Shown: positions 36,900-47,500 of the stretch, piece after piece
Numbering within the stretch: the stretch's first letter is position 1
Layout: each line of letters begins with the position of its first letter
Assembly: GCF_003585925.1 (NCBI RefSeq)
Contig: NZ_NRJH01000013.1
Location: 19,454 to 83,453 of the forward strand
DNA: 64,000 nt
Reading direction: 5' to 3'
Origin: Psittacicella melopsittaci
GTDB lineage: Bacteria; Pseudomonadota; Gammaproteobacteria; Enterobacterales; Psittacicellaceae
The notes under the pieces: model-generated
Told to the model about the DNA's origin: nothing
Database searches by the model: none
What the model saw: only the letters and a program-made list of their open reading frames with translations
Program-made: the position numbers and the translations under genes

Positions 36900-39800
36900 T
36901 TCTCTTCCAAAGTTTGTTCTGGTAAAACCAACTGGAACTAAAACTCGAGAGTCATTTTTCCGTCAACCTTTTGCAAACCTCTTTACGCCAGTTCCTGCTT
37001 GGGATATGACTCAATATCTCGAGGAGCTTGGGCTAATTACGCCTGAAATGGCAAAAGAATATGGGCATGAGGTAAAATTCGATCTCACCGATAGCTTTTT
37101 ATACAATCCTGCTTGTATGCATGTGCCTTTTATGGAGGCCTTAAAACCATATTTTGATATCCGTGACTTACCTAATACTTACGACCGTAATGTTCCGCGT
37201 CGCTTTTTAAGCATGGATGATGTTAACGAAAGCGTAAGTCTGGTTAACCTCCTGGCTCATATTAGTATGGATAAAAGCATCCCGGATGATCAGTGGATCC
37301 TAATTGCCGAAGATCAAGCTATTCTAAATCCAGAATGGCCACAAAGAATTGAAGCAATTCTTCGTCAATTAGTTCCAGTTAATCGTAGCCTGCAAGCTAT
37401 TGTGGGACAATCGCGAGAGTATTTGCCAGAAAGTGATGTTGGGCGATTAAAAGCAATAATTCTTTCGGCTGAGGGAAATAAAACTTTTAAAACTCTGAGC
37501 AAAGAAGATAAAGATGCCTTACGCATTTACCCGCACCAAAACCTTACTTGTGATTATGCTCAGTTTTGTCAGGGCGTAGCTTCGCCTCTAGGCGGACAAG
37601 AGCTCGAAATTTCTAATGTATTTAACTATCACCGTTCGAGCTTTTTCCTCATTAATAAACTGGCTCTAATTCCTAAACTCAAACGTTGGGTTAAGGAAAA
37701 GATTGAGCAGGTTAACTACGGGAAAATCCATAATATTGTCCAAGGCGAAAATGGTCTATTTACTTGCTACCAAAAAAATATTGCTGCTCCTGAAGTAATA
37801 GATCTTAAACTCAAAGACGAGTATAGCCAAAGAGAAAATTATCCTGACTATATTCTTGCGGGCGTAGACGCAGCAGGAAAAGAGTATACTAAGTTAATTC
37901 CTTTAGCTCAACCAGTAGCCTTTTATAAAGATACTATTCAATGCTTAATGCACTTTACGCCTAATTCGATTGCTTATGCTAATCCTCTGCTAGCTATTCA
38001 TACTTTTGCCAATAACAACCACTTGCTCAAAGATCAAGACTATGTTGATATTGCCAAAGAACAAAGTAAGGCTGTAGTTTTTAATGCTAGCTTAAATCGC
38101 TTTGCTCCTTATGGCTATGACTTTATTCAGCCTTTACGCAAATACGTTTTCCAGGGCAAGCATCACTTAAATCTATTTCCGAGCTTTTTTGCTCAGCGTA
38201 ATACCCAAGACTTTACTCCAGTATTGGCACCAAACCTCGAACAATGGAGTCTGGAACAAGTAGATAAGGCATATTATTTCCCAACCAAATTTGCCCGTGG
38301 GACTAACCACATGCCGAATCTAAGCCAAGTAGAGCAAACTCTTTTACAACGTCGCTTTTTCTTGGATCTGCTTGCTGATGATACTATTCCTGATGATCAA
38401 TGGATAGTAGTAGCCAAAGACCAAACAGTATTTCGTCCAGATTGGTATCCACGCTTAAACTTTTTCTTACGTTGGTCAACCATTCGTTATCCTGAAGCAA
38501 AAATTCTGGTAGCAGGCTATGAAAGCCCTGAGGCTGGCTTTAGCTTTATGAGCGAGCAAGATCCAGAAAAACTGCGAGAAATCTTTGCTCAGGCAGGTAT
38601 TTTTACGCCTGATCGTTCTTGGAGTTGTAAACTAACTCATGATTTTGAAGCCCTAGTAGCAAATTCATTCCGCTATATTACTTACTCGTTCATTTTATTC
38701 CGTAAAAGTATTATTAAGGAAAAATTTGCTCCAAGTATTTTCCAAGAGCCAAGCACTTATTACCAAGATCGCTTTGCCGATTTAATTCGCTTTAATGCCA
38801 CTAATGTAATTTGCCTCAACCCAGGACTAGCAGTATATCGTCCTCTCGAGCAAATTCACCAGCAACCTAAGCTCAGCTCAGGGCAAGAGTTAGAAGCTCT
38901 AATTGATACGAGCGAAATGGAGCAAGATCCACAGGCTCAAGCCCAAGAGCTTTATCGTCAGGCTGTAACTGCCCCAGATGCTCAAGTTAACCCAGAAAAC
39001 TATGATAATCTCGATGATCTGGTTAACCCAATTGAAAATATCAATACCATTCAAGCTAAAGAACAACTTGATCTTAGCCCCTATGGTGCTGAGCAAAGAG
39101 CAAAAATTGCCCAAGAGCAACCGTTATTTTTTGGTAAGCAAAAACCATTGAGTGAGTATTTTGCTCAACTTGAACCAGAACAGTTTGCTTATTGTTGCAA
39201 ATCGAGCCCGAAACTCGATCCGCAATCTAGCTATCGCAAAGCAGGCTTTTTACCGGATTTAGTTGCCAAGGTAAAAAAATATGTGATTAACCTGCCAAGC
39301 TCGCATGACCGCTTACAAGCCTTTATGCGCCAAAATAATGTTGAAGACTTTATTGTCCATGAAGCAGTTTGGGGTAAAGACTTAAGCGAGGCAGATAAAG
39401 CTCAACTGTTCGATCAAGAGAAGTACGACAAACGTTATAACCGTACTATGCATGCGGGCGAATATGGTTGTTCGCTAAGTCATACGCAAATATTACGTCA
39501 TGCTTTATATGATCCAGAATTGCAACTTGATGACTGGCTCTTAATTATTGAAGATGATACGCGTCTTAATCCTGACTGGTACCAAATGCTCAATAAAGTA
39601 CTCCACTTTGTTGAAAACAACCTCAGCGAGCGTGTAGAAATTATTAATGGAGCACAAAACCAAATTCCAAACTTTGATTTTATTGCTCCAAAACGCTTTA
39701 CTAAGTACCATAGTATTTATTCGCAAATTAATAACTATTATGAACTTGAGCCAGAGTTAGGTATTACTTTAATTAACCGTGATTTCCCTGCAGGGGCTGG

Positions 39801-40722
39801 TTTTTACCTCATACGTAAAAGCTTGTTAGTAAAAAATGCTCAACGCATTTGTGGCAAAATTGATTGGGTTGCCGATGACCTTGCTCAAATGTATACTTTC
39901 CGTCCTGAAGTCTTTGCCTATGTTAATCCACAGTTAGGCTTTGATGATCCGAATTTAGTGTCAATTCTCGACGGAGAAAGGGTAGCAAGTATTGCCGCTG
40001 AAAAAATGAAGCGCCGAGCAATACCTATTACTAAACCGCACCCTTATGTAAATCAAGAGCGTTTATATGTTATTCAAAAATCACTGAGCCTGAGCCAAAT
40101 TAATAAAAAATTCCCTGGCTTCCAGGTTATTAAGCAAGTTGATTACAGTAAAATGGCACGTGCCGAACAAGAAAAACTCTTTGACTTTGCTAAATTCAAA
40201 GAGCAATATGGTCGCGATATTACCCCAGAGGAGTTAAATCTCACTCTTGCCCATCAGCAAGCTTGGGAAAAAATTCGTGATCTAGAAGCTTCGGATTTTA
40301 CTTTCCACTTTATTGTTGAAGATGATCAAACTCTAGCTCCTAACTTTTTACATCAAGTTAACTGCTTATGTGAATACCTAGATACGCGTTTAGATCTCGA
40401 CACCCTACTCATTCAAACAAGCAATAGCCGTCAAGCCCAAGACTTTAACAAGTTAGACTTTGCGGCTTATGAAGAGGCTCGCATCTTCACTGATGAGCAA
40501 AACCTCTTTGCCGTTAACCCTGAGCAAGATGTGTGTCGTGTCCATCGTAAAGTAGGCAATGGTTCAGGATCTTATATCATGCTAAAATTTGTTCCTTCGC
40601 ATATGCATCTTTTCTTATCGCAAGGACGTCGTTTCTTCCTTGCCGAAGACTATGTTTTAGGCATGCATTTTAGTAAAAAATCTCTGGCTTTTGCTCAACC
40701 TCAAGTGTCTATTAAACCCTAA
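36877..40722 (+). CDS. Four-module GT25-type glycosyltransferase
   Basis: This is a 1281-residue protein made of four GT25-like modules. Modules 1 and 2 keep the strand before the acidic site (DDQWILIAEDQ, 145-147; DDQWIVVAKDQ, 514-516) but have lost the triad. Module 3 (about 799-1010) looks active, with YVINLPSSHDR, GEYGCSLSH at 861-869, DDWLLIIEDD with EDD at 892-894, and WVADD at 997-1001. Module 4 (about 1063-1281) has FIVEDD with EDD at 1148-1150, but replaces GExGCxLSH by a YGRxxTxEE...AHQ motif. GT25 enzymes transfer galactose or similar sugars to lipooligosaccharide in Pasteurellaceae and Neisseria, normally with about 250-300 residues. Substrates here are unknown. The next gene starts 6 bases later. 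Confidence 0.75.
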   Translation: MANLPLFDSLPKFVLVKPTGTKTRESFFRQPFANLFTPVPAWDMTQYLEELGLITPEMAKEYGHEVKFDLTDSFLYNPACMHVPFMEALKPYFDIRDLPNTYDRNVPRRFLSMDDVNESVSLVNLLAHISMDKSIPDDQWILIAEDQAILNPEWPQRIEAILRQLVPVNRSLQAIVGQSREYLPESDVGRLKAIILSAEGNKTFKTLSKEDKDALRIYPHQNLTCDYAQFCQGVASPLGGQELEISNVFNYHRSSFFLINKLALIPKLKRWVKEKIEQVNYGKIHNIVQGENGLFTCYQKNIAAPEVIDLKLKDEYSQRENYPDYILAGVDAAGKEYTKLIPLAQPVAFYKDTIQCLMHFTPNSIAYANPLLAIHTFANNNHLLKDQDYVDIAKEQSKAVVFNASLNRFAPYGYDFIQPLRKYVFQGKHHLNLFPSFFAQRNTQDFTPVLAPNLEQWSLEQVDKAYYFPTKFARGTNHMPNLSQVEQTLLQRRFFLDLLADDTIPDDQWIVVAKDQTVFRPDWYPRLNFFLRWSTIRYPEAKILVAGYESPEAGFSFMSEQDPEKLREIFAQAGIFTPDRSWSCKLTHDFEALVANSFRYITYSFILFRKSIIKEKFAPSIFQEPSTYYQDRFADLIRFNATNVICLNPGLAVYRPLEQIHQQPKLSSGQELEALIDTSEMEQDPQAQAQELYRQAVTAPDAQVNPENYDNLDDLVNPIENINTIQAKEQLDLSPYGAEQRAKIAQEQPLFFGKQKPLSEYFAQLEPEQFAYCCKSSPKLDPQSSYRKAGFLPDLVAKVKKYVINLPSSHDRLQAFMRQNNVEDFIVHEAVWGKDLSEADKAQLFDQEKYDKRYNRTMHAGEYGCSLSHTQILRHALYDPELQLDDWLLIIEDDTRLNPDWYQMLNKVLHFVENNLSERVEIINGAQNQIPNFDFIAPKRFTKYHSIYSQINNYYELEPELGITLINRDFPAGAGFYLIRKSLLVKNAQRICGKIDWVADDLAQMYTFRPEVFAYVNPQLGFDDPNLVSILDGERVASIAAEKMKRRAIPITKPHPYVNQERLYVIQKSLSLSQINKKFPGFQVIKQVDYSKMARAEQEKLFDFAKFKEQYGRDITPEELNLTLAHQQAWEKIRDLEASDFTFHFIVEDDQTLAPNFLHQVNCLCEYLDTRLDLDTLLIQTSNSRQAQDFNKLDFAAYEEARIFTDEQNLFAVNPEQDVCRVHRKVGNGSGSYIMLKFVPSHMHLFLSQGRRFFLAEDYVLGMHFSKKSLAFAQPQVSIKP

Positions 40723-40728
40723 AAATAT

Positions 40729-43700
40729 ATGTTTAAATTAGCTCGTAGTTATTTACTTACTAATATTCAAGGCCATCAAACTGCGCGCCGGATGAGTTTA
40801 CGTCAACCTTATGCTCAGGAGTTAACTGAGCATAAGGCTACTACTTATACGCGTGAGCAAATTGCTCAACGTTTTGATGTGCAAAGCTATGAAGCCGAAT
40901 TTGGTAAGCAAAATACATCGGATCAAGCTTTAAATCTAATTCTTGCTCACCTTGATCTGCATGCTCTAATAGCGCAAGATAAAACTCTCGATGAACAAGA
41001 TTTTGTGTTGGTTGTGCAAGAAGGATCGATTCTGGCAAGTAACTGGAAAGAGCAAGTGCAAGATATCTTGCAAGCTGCTCAAGATAATCCTGTTCTGAGC
41101 CAACGCCTCGAGGTAGTGAGCCTTGGTGATGAGCAAGAACCAACTTTTATTCCCCGCGATCACCAACAACTCGAAAGCAAACGTAAGTTCAAAGTAAGCG
41201 AAAATAATTATTTAAGTGTTCAAGCTTGTGATAATACGGTTAAGCGTTTACGCTTACTGCCAAGTCTTAACTCTTACTTAGAGCAAAGATCGCCTCTAAA
41301 TCAAGCGCAAACTTATAAAACACGTGTCTTTAACTTTAACGGGCAACCTCTTAAACAAAACTTTGCCCAGGATAGTTTTATTAGTCTGAACCAGCTCAAT
41401 GCACCGCTTGAGTTAGCTTGTGTTTCGCGTTTACCTCTAGTGCAACCTTGTGCTTACTTAATTAAAGTAAAAACTCTCCGCACTTATATTGCTGGTCTGA
41501 AGAAAAAAGCAAGTAAAGACGGCGTATGGCACGAGCCTATTGCCTGGAATATGTCCATGTGGCATAAAATTTGTGACTATAGTGTAGGTTCGGTAGCTAT
41601 TAGTAACCCTAGTTTGGCTGTAGCTAACTTTATTAATGGCAATCATGTGCTAGATAAAAGCTCACATACCATTATTACTTGGATGCAAACTCACCAAATC
41701 CAAGCTCAAACTGTTAGTCTAGGATATGACTATGTAGGGCAAATGCCAAAATTTGTCCTCTATAGTCAAAACCAAGCCTATAGCTTACAACAATTTTACG
41801 GCAATAGTGACTGTGAGAGTTTTACCCCTGTACCTTTAATTTCTCCAGCTGATCCGCGCGTGCAAAACCTAAGCATGGGCTGGTCACGAGTATTTGCCGA
41901 ACTAGGTAAAACTTCACAAATTTATCGTGAGCAAAGCATGGGGCAAACTTTTGCACTCTTTAGTATTTTCCAAGCTATGCTCAGCAATCCGCAATTAGGG
42001 GAAATGGATTACTTTATTCTTGCTAATAGTAATCTCAGCCTCGATATTGACTGGAAAGCTCGCTTAAATCAAGTAATAGCTTCGGTAGCTAACTATTTAC
42101 CGAACAATTTACTGATTTTAGGGGACACCGTAGGTGCAAAAAACTTAAACTATCAACCAGCTTCGCTGTATGAACAAAGTGGACAGCTTTTTGATAAAGG
42201 GTTTAAGTTTATTGTGCAACCTGACCTCGAGCAACTTTGGGATCAAAATGAGTTCTTTAGCTCGAGCATGCAAACTATTCGTCAGTTTACTAATAGTAAT
42301 TTTTCGTTCTTGATTTTTAATAAACAGGCTATTCGCACTTACATTAATCGCTTACGCCAAGAACTGCAAGAGCTCAGCATGGATAAAATTCTTGCTTCTT
42401 GGGAAAAAGTTGCTAACCAAATTCAACTGGGGCTTAATGTTGAAGTAAGTGAACTTAGTAAAGCGAGCTTAGAGCAAGAACGCGATGATCCGAATTCACA
42501 CTACTTATTTGTCGGTGAAAACCTAAAAATCAAAGACAAAGAGCTTGAAAAACAAAACCAAAACTTCTATGCTCAAGAGCAACAACGCAAAATTATTGCT
42601 CAAATAACAGCAACTAGTGCTCAGCCTGAGCAAGATAGTTTATGGCTCGAGAGCCTTTTCAAAGCCTATAATCATGCCCGCTTATTTAATAACAAAGAGC
42701 AGTTTAGGGCTTTAATTGAGCTTGATAACCTCAGCGATTGGCAAATTCTCACTTTAGCAGCTCCTTTATTTGAGGCAAACTATACGCGTTTAACGCAGTA
42801 TCTGGACTTTTATTCTCATGCAATGTTGCAAGTTAACCCGCCTCTAGGTTTTACTTCTAACCTCGAGTCAGTAGCGCAAATTGCCAATGAAGAACAATTT
42901 GGCTTAGGCGATTTCCAAGTGCTCCGCACTAATCGTCAACAACAAAGACAGCAGGCTTTTGTCAATAATAATCCGCAAGTAACGCCAGATTACTTAAGTA
43001 AAGTACGTAAGTTTGTTATTAGCTTACCGCAATCTAAAGATCGTCTTGAAGCCTTTATGGCACAAGAAAACTGTGCTGATTTTGAGTTATTCCCTGCCGT
43101 TTATGGGAAAGAACTGAGCGATGAGCAAGTATACGCTCGCTTTGATACGCAAATGTTCTACCATGCCTATGATCGAGCTATGACTCCAGGAGAAATAGGC
43201 TGTACTCTTTCGCATTGGGAAATTTACCAAAAAGTACTACAAGATCCAAGCATTGCTGATGACGACTGGGTGTTAGTTTGTGAAGATGATTCTAAGTTTA
43301 ATCCTAACTGGTATCAACGTTTAAATAGCATTCTGCATTACCTTGCTACCCATCCTGAGCGAGCAACTACTTTTGTTCAATGTAATAACAATGCCTTATT
43401 ACAGGATCGCCCTTTAAGCTTAGAAGAGCTTCTAGAAGTAACCTACTTTAACCTTGAAGCTAAAAACCATGTGGTTCTGAGTAAACAACAAAATCTCTTT
43501 TTCCCACATGCAGTAGTTTCTTATGGTTCATCTAACTACCTCTTTAAAAAGTCTTTACTTAAAACGCAACTATTTCAGAGTTTAACGCGTCCTTATTGGG
43601 TTGCCGATGACTTCCCACGCTTTTTTGAGTTTGTTCCAGATAGCTATGCCTATGCTTCGCCTATGCTCAGCTACCAAAACGTCGAAGAGTTTACTTCGGT

Positions 43701-44568
43701 AATTGAAGATGAACGTGAACTGGCAATCAAAAATAAACGTCAACGTTTAATGAGTGTGCCAATTTACGAACCTTTAAACTTCTTAGCTCGCAAAGTTATT
43801 GTCATTCAACGCACCCTAAGCGAAGAACAAATTCGGGAAAAATTTGGTGCCGAACTACGCCATATAGTCCGCAATGCCGAGTTTGAGGCTCTAGATAACA
43901 AGCAACTGGAAAAACGCTACGACCTCAATACCTTTAAACAAACCTATGGGCGTTTACCAACGCGCGAGGAAATGATTCGAGCAATTTGTCACCAAGAAGC
44001 TTATCGCTTTATTGACAATGTTGTAGGGGAAGTACATAACTATTATCTAGTTGTCGAAGATGATGTTACCTTTGCTAATGAGCACTGGGAAATGCTCACC
44101 AATCTAGTTACACACTATATAGCGACGCGCCTCGATACGCGTACTGAGTTAATTGAGTTAAGTAATAGTTACTGGAATAAAGCTCTTGAGCAAGTAAATC
44201 AGGATCCACACCAACTCCAAGGACACAAGGAAGTAGGGGACTTACCTGAAGTAGGTCAAACTCTGCTTGAAGCAAAAAATAGCTATGGTTATGGCTTCCC
44301 AGAGTATGCTCTTAGCCATGATCACTTTAAAGACTATTATGTCCTCGGAAGCAAAGAGCAAAATTATGCGGTAAACCCTTTCTTAGATATCCAAATTACG
44401 AGCAACCATGCTCGCACTGGAGCTAAGGCTTACTTAATTTTCTCTTACCCAATTAAAACCCAAACTGTGGCATACAAGCCAATTAGCTGGTTACATGATG
44501 ATTTTCCACGCATTCTCTTCTACCATAACCTAGCTTTAGCTTATGCAATGCCACCAATTTATTTCTAA
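40729..44568 (+). CDS. Four-module GT25-type glycosyltransferase
   Basis: This 1279-residue paralogue of the genes on both sides starts SYLLTNIQGHQTARRMSLRQ, aligned with the start of the next gene. Module 1 carries QEG at 97-99 and module 2 NSN at 433-435 where the triad should be. Module 3 is canonical: VISLPQSKDR near 762, GEIGCTLSH at 821-829, DDWVLVCEDD with EDD at 852-854, and a later WVADDFPR. Module 4 (from about 1022) has VVEDD at 1110-1112, with YGRLPTREE and ICHQEAY in place of the usual GC-LSH block. It appears cytosolic and soluble. A role in lipooligosaccharide extension is inferred from the family only. Confidence 0.75.
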   Translation: MFKLARSYLLTNIQGHQTARRMSLRQPYAQELTEHKATTYTREQIAQRFDVQSYEAEFGKQNTSDQALNLILAHLDLHALIAQDKTLDEQDFVLVVQEGSILASNWKEQVQDILQAAQDNPVLSQRLEVVSLGDEQEPTFIPRDHQQLESKRKFKVSENNYLSVQACDNTVKRLRLLPSLNSYLEQRSPLNQAQTYKTRVFNFNGQPLKQNFAQDSFISLNQLNAPLELACVSRLPLVQPCAYLIKVKTLRTYIAGLKKKASKDGVWHEPIAWNMSMWHKICDYSVGSVAISNPSLAVANFINGNHVLDKSSHTIITWMQTHQIQAQTVSLGYDYVGQMPKFVLYSQNQAYSLQQFYGNSDCESFTPVPLISPADPRVQNLSMGWSRVFAELGKTSQIYREQSMGQTFALFSIFQAMLSNPQLGEMDYFILANSNLSLDIDWKARLNQVIASVANYLPNNLLILGDTVGAKNLNYQPASLYEQSGQLFDKGFKFIVQPDLEQLWDQNEFFSSSMQTIRQFTNSNFSFLIFNKQAIRTYINRLRQELQELSMDKILASWEKVANQIQLGLNVEVSELSKASLEQERDDPNSHYLFVGENLKIKDKELEKQNQNFYAQEQQRKIIAQITATSAQPEQDSLWLESLFKAYNHARLFNNKEQFRALIELDNLSDWQILTLAAPLFEANYTRLTQYLDFYSHAMLQVNPPLGFTSNLESVAQIANEEQFGLGDFQVLRTNRQQQRQQAFVNNNPQVTPDYLSKVRKFVISLPQSKDRLEAFMAQENCADFELFPAVYGKELSDEQVYARFDTQMFYHAYDRAMTPGEIGCTLSHWEIYQKVLQDPSIADDDWVLVCEDDSKFNPNWYQRLNSILHYLATHPERATTFVQCNNNALLQDRPLSLEELLEVTYFNLEAKNHVVLSKQQNLFFPHAVVSYGSSNYLFKKSLLKTQLFQSLTRPYWVADDFPRFFEFVPDSYAYASPMLSYQNVEEFTSVIEDERELAIKNKRQRLMSVPIYEPLNFLARKVIVIQRTLSEEQIREKFGAELRHIVRNAEFEALDNKQLEKRYDLNTFKQTYGRLPTREEMIRAICHQEAYRFIDNVVGEVHNYYLVVEDDVTFANEHWEMLTNLVTHYIATRLDTRTELIELSNSYWNKALEQVNQDPHQLQGHKEVGDLPEVGQTLLEAKNSYGYGFPEYALSHDHFKDYYVLGSKEQNYAVNPFLDIQITSNHARTGAKAYLIFSYPIKTQTVAYKPISWLHDDFPRILFYHNLALAYAMPPIYF

Positions 44569-44577
44569 GGAAATAAC

Positions 44578-47500
44578 ATGCACAAATTTATTTCTCGTGC
44601 TTATTTAATCACGGACTTAAATGGGCCTCAAGCTAATGCTCTTAGTCTGCGCCAACCTCATAGCGAGTACTTAGAGCCAGTTAAGGCTATAGCTCTCGAG
44701 AAGTTGAGTCCTGAACTCCAGGACTTGCTCCTTGATCTCGACAAATATACCGACTTTTATAAAAACACCGGAGCTTACCGTCAGGCTAAGCTCAAGCGGA
44801 GCTTAAGTCATTTACGCCTCTGGCAACAAATTAGTCAAGATCCAAGTATTCCTGAGAATAACTTTGTCCTGATTGTTGAAAGTGGTGTAGCTCTTGCTAA
44901 TGACTGGTTACGTAAAGTTCGCCTCCTTGCCGAGCAGTACCATGACGGGGGCTTAAATGTTATTTGCCTAAGTAATAATTTAATTCATGACTTTGCTCCA
45001 CGCAGTTTAGAGCAACTGGGTGATTATAGTATTGTTACTAGTGCCGAACTTGAGTTTCCTGTGCGTGATCCTGTGCAAGAGTTATTTGCTCATCCGGCGC
45101 AAAAACTCTATGCCACACGTTCGTTGCATATGACAGGTTCAGGAGCTTACTTAATTCGTAAAGCAGCTCTAAAAGAAATTTGTCAGCAAACTTATGATCT
45201 TGAGCAAGTGTTAGCTCATCCTGAACAAGAATTTGCCGAGCGTAAAAAAGTAAGTTGGAATACCGAAGGTTGGCATGAGTACTTTACTTATAAATGTGGG
45301 CACCATGCTTACTTAGTTCCAGCTCTGGGCGTTGAAGTTTTTGATATAAGTAATGGTAGAGAACTCTATACTAGCGAACAGGTTTACAACCAGCTTACCC
45401 AATACCGTAACCAACAAAGTACGGCTTTAAGTTATGAGCAGGCTAAGAGCGAACTCGAAGAGCAACAACAGCATTGGCAAGAGTTAAACCCAGCTCAACG
45501 TCAGTTACTTACTGACGCTCTACCTGTGCAAACAGGAGAGAGTTTAAGAGCAAGCGAAGGGGCTAACTTCTTAAGTAAAGTACGCAAATATGTAATTGCC
45601 GATCCTGGCATTTTTGCTTGGCAAAGTACTAATGCTTTAAGTCGCTTTTTTGCTCAAGCAGGAACGAGCGACTTTAAGCTGCGTTACTTACCGCAAACTA
45701 ATGATCCTGAGTATCTCAAGTTCTTAACTTTTCATCGTTTGCACTACAAGCCGTTAACCGTGCCTTTACATTTGCCTCTAAATGAATATCGCTATAACTA
45801 TGCCTGGGGTAATTTAATTAAAGAAATTCTTACTGATGCGAGTTTAAGCGATCATGATTGGGTAATGCTCTGTGAAGATACGCAAGTATTTACCCCAGAT
45901 TGGCAAAGAAAACTCAACTTGTATCTTGATGTAGTGCTAACTTCTGAGCCTAATGCAAAAATTCTTCTTTTAGCTGATGAGCAAGCTCAAGACTTTAAAC
46001 CATTAAACCAAGAGAAACTAACTGAGTTACAAGTATTACCAAGTAATAAGGTAGCTTCTTGGGCAGGGCAACGCCTCGAGCCTTTACACCTCATTAAGGC
46101 AGCTCAGGCTATCGCCCAAGTAAACTATCAGCTTGAGCATAAGCTAGCTCTTAAGGCTCCTGCTCCTGAGCAACCGCTTAATATTTTAGCTAATCTAGAA
46201 GAGGTAAAAACTCCAGCTCTCTATAGCCCTGCTAATGAACAGTTTGCTGGGGGACTAGGCATACCACCTGAGTTAGAAGAGGCAATAGGTAAAGATCCTA
46301 AGAGTCTTAGCCCAGAACTACAAAAGCTCGTGGATATTTTCTGGCAAGCTAGTGATATAGATGTAACCCAATTAAAACTTGAGCAAGTGCAACTTGGCGA
46401 GCAAAGCTTTACGCGTCCGCTACTCCCAGAAAACCAAAGCCAAGTAGCTTCTTTAGGGCAAAATGGTCTCGAAGCCTTTGCTTTAGTGGCAACGGCAGAA
46501 CAAGGACAAGAAGTAAAAGCTCTTGTACCTAAGTACCAAGGGCTCTTAAGCGAAGAACCAAGTGCTTATCTCGAAGAGTTTCGTCAGCAAATTAATCAGC
46601 CATTTACTGGCGCAAGCAAAGAGAAAAACCAAGCTAAGCTCAATGATGCCTTACTGAGTCAGTACACCCAAGCTTTACGCCAACAAAAATCTTACTTACT
46701 GGGCTCAGGGAGTAAGTTCTATCAAACGCGTCAAGAAATCAGAGAACTCTGGCCAACGGCTCTGAGCATAGATGCTGGGCATTATCTAGTAACCGATTGG
46801 CAACCTTTTGCTTATCAGGCAATCAGTATTGAAGTATTTAGACTGCGTCGTTATCCGCATGTTATGCTCAACGTGGGAGCTCTCAGAGCTCGTGCTAAAG
46901 CGCATCCATTTAATCCACGTCGCTTTAATGCTAAGTCTTTAACTTCAGTAATTGATTTTAATTACAATAGTATTATTTATGCTAACCCTGGCTTTAGTTG
47001 GACGCGTAAAATTGAACGCCATAACGCTTATGAACTTACCGAGCCAAGTGCCGATAATGTGCGTTTATTACAAGCCCAACATCCAGAGCCAGCTAAGCTA
47101 ACAGCCGTTGAGCGTTTACCTAAATTCTTAATAAACCTCGACAAGGATACTGAGCGTTTACATAAGTTCGAGTTACAAGTAGGCAAGGATACTTTTACTC
47201 GCATCTCTGCGGTTTATGGTAAAGACTATACTAAAGAAGAACTCGAGCAAATGTTTGATACTAAGCGTTATTTTGAGGTAACGCATAAAATCCCTACCCC
47301 AAGTGAAATGGGCTGTACGCTTTCGCATTGTAAGGTATATAAACAAGTTTTAGCTGATCAAAGTATTAAAGATCAAGATTGGGTCTTAGTTGCCGAGGAC
47401 GATAATACTTTTTCTCCGCAGTGGCAAGAAAAACTTGAGCAAATTCTTAATTTCTTAGAAACTCCTTATGCTCAAGGGCTCGATTATATCCAACTCGGAC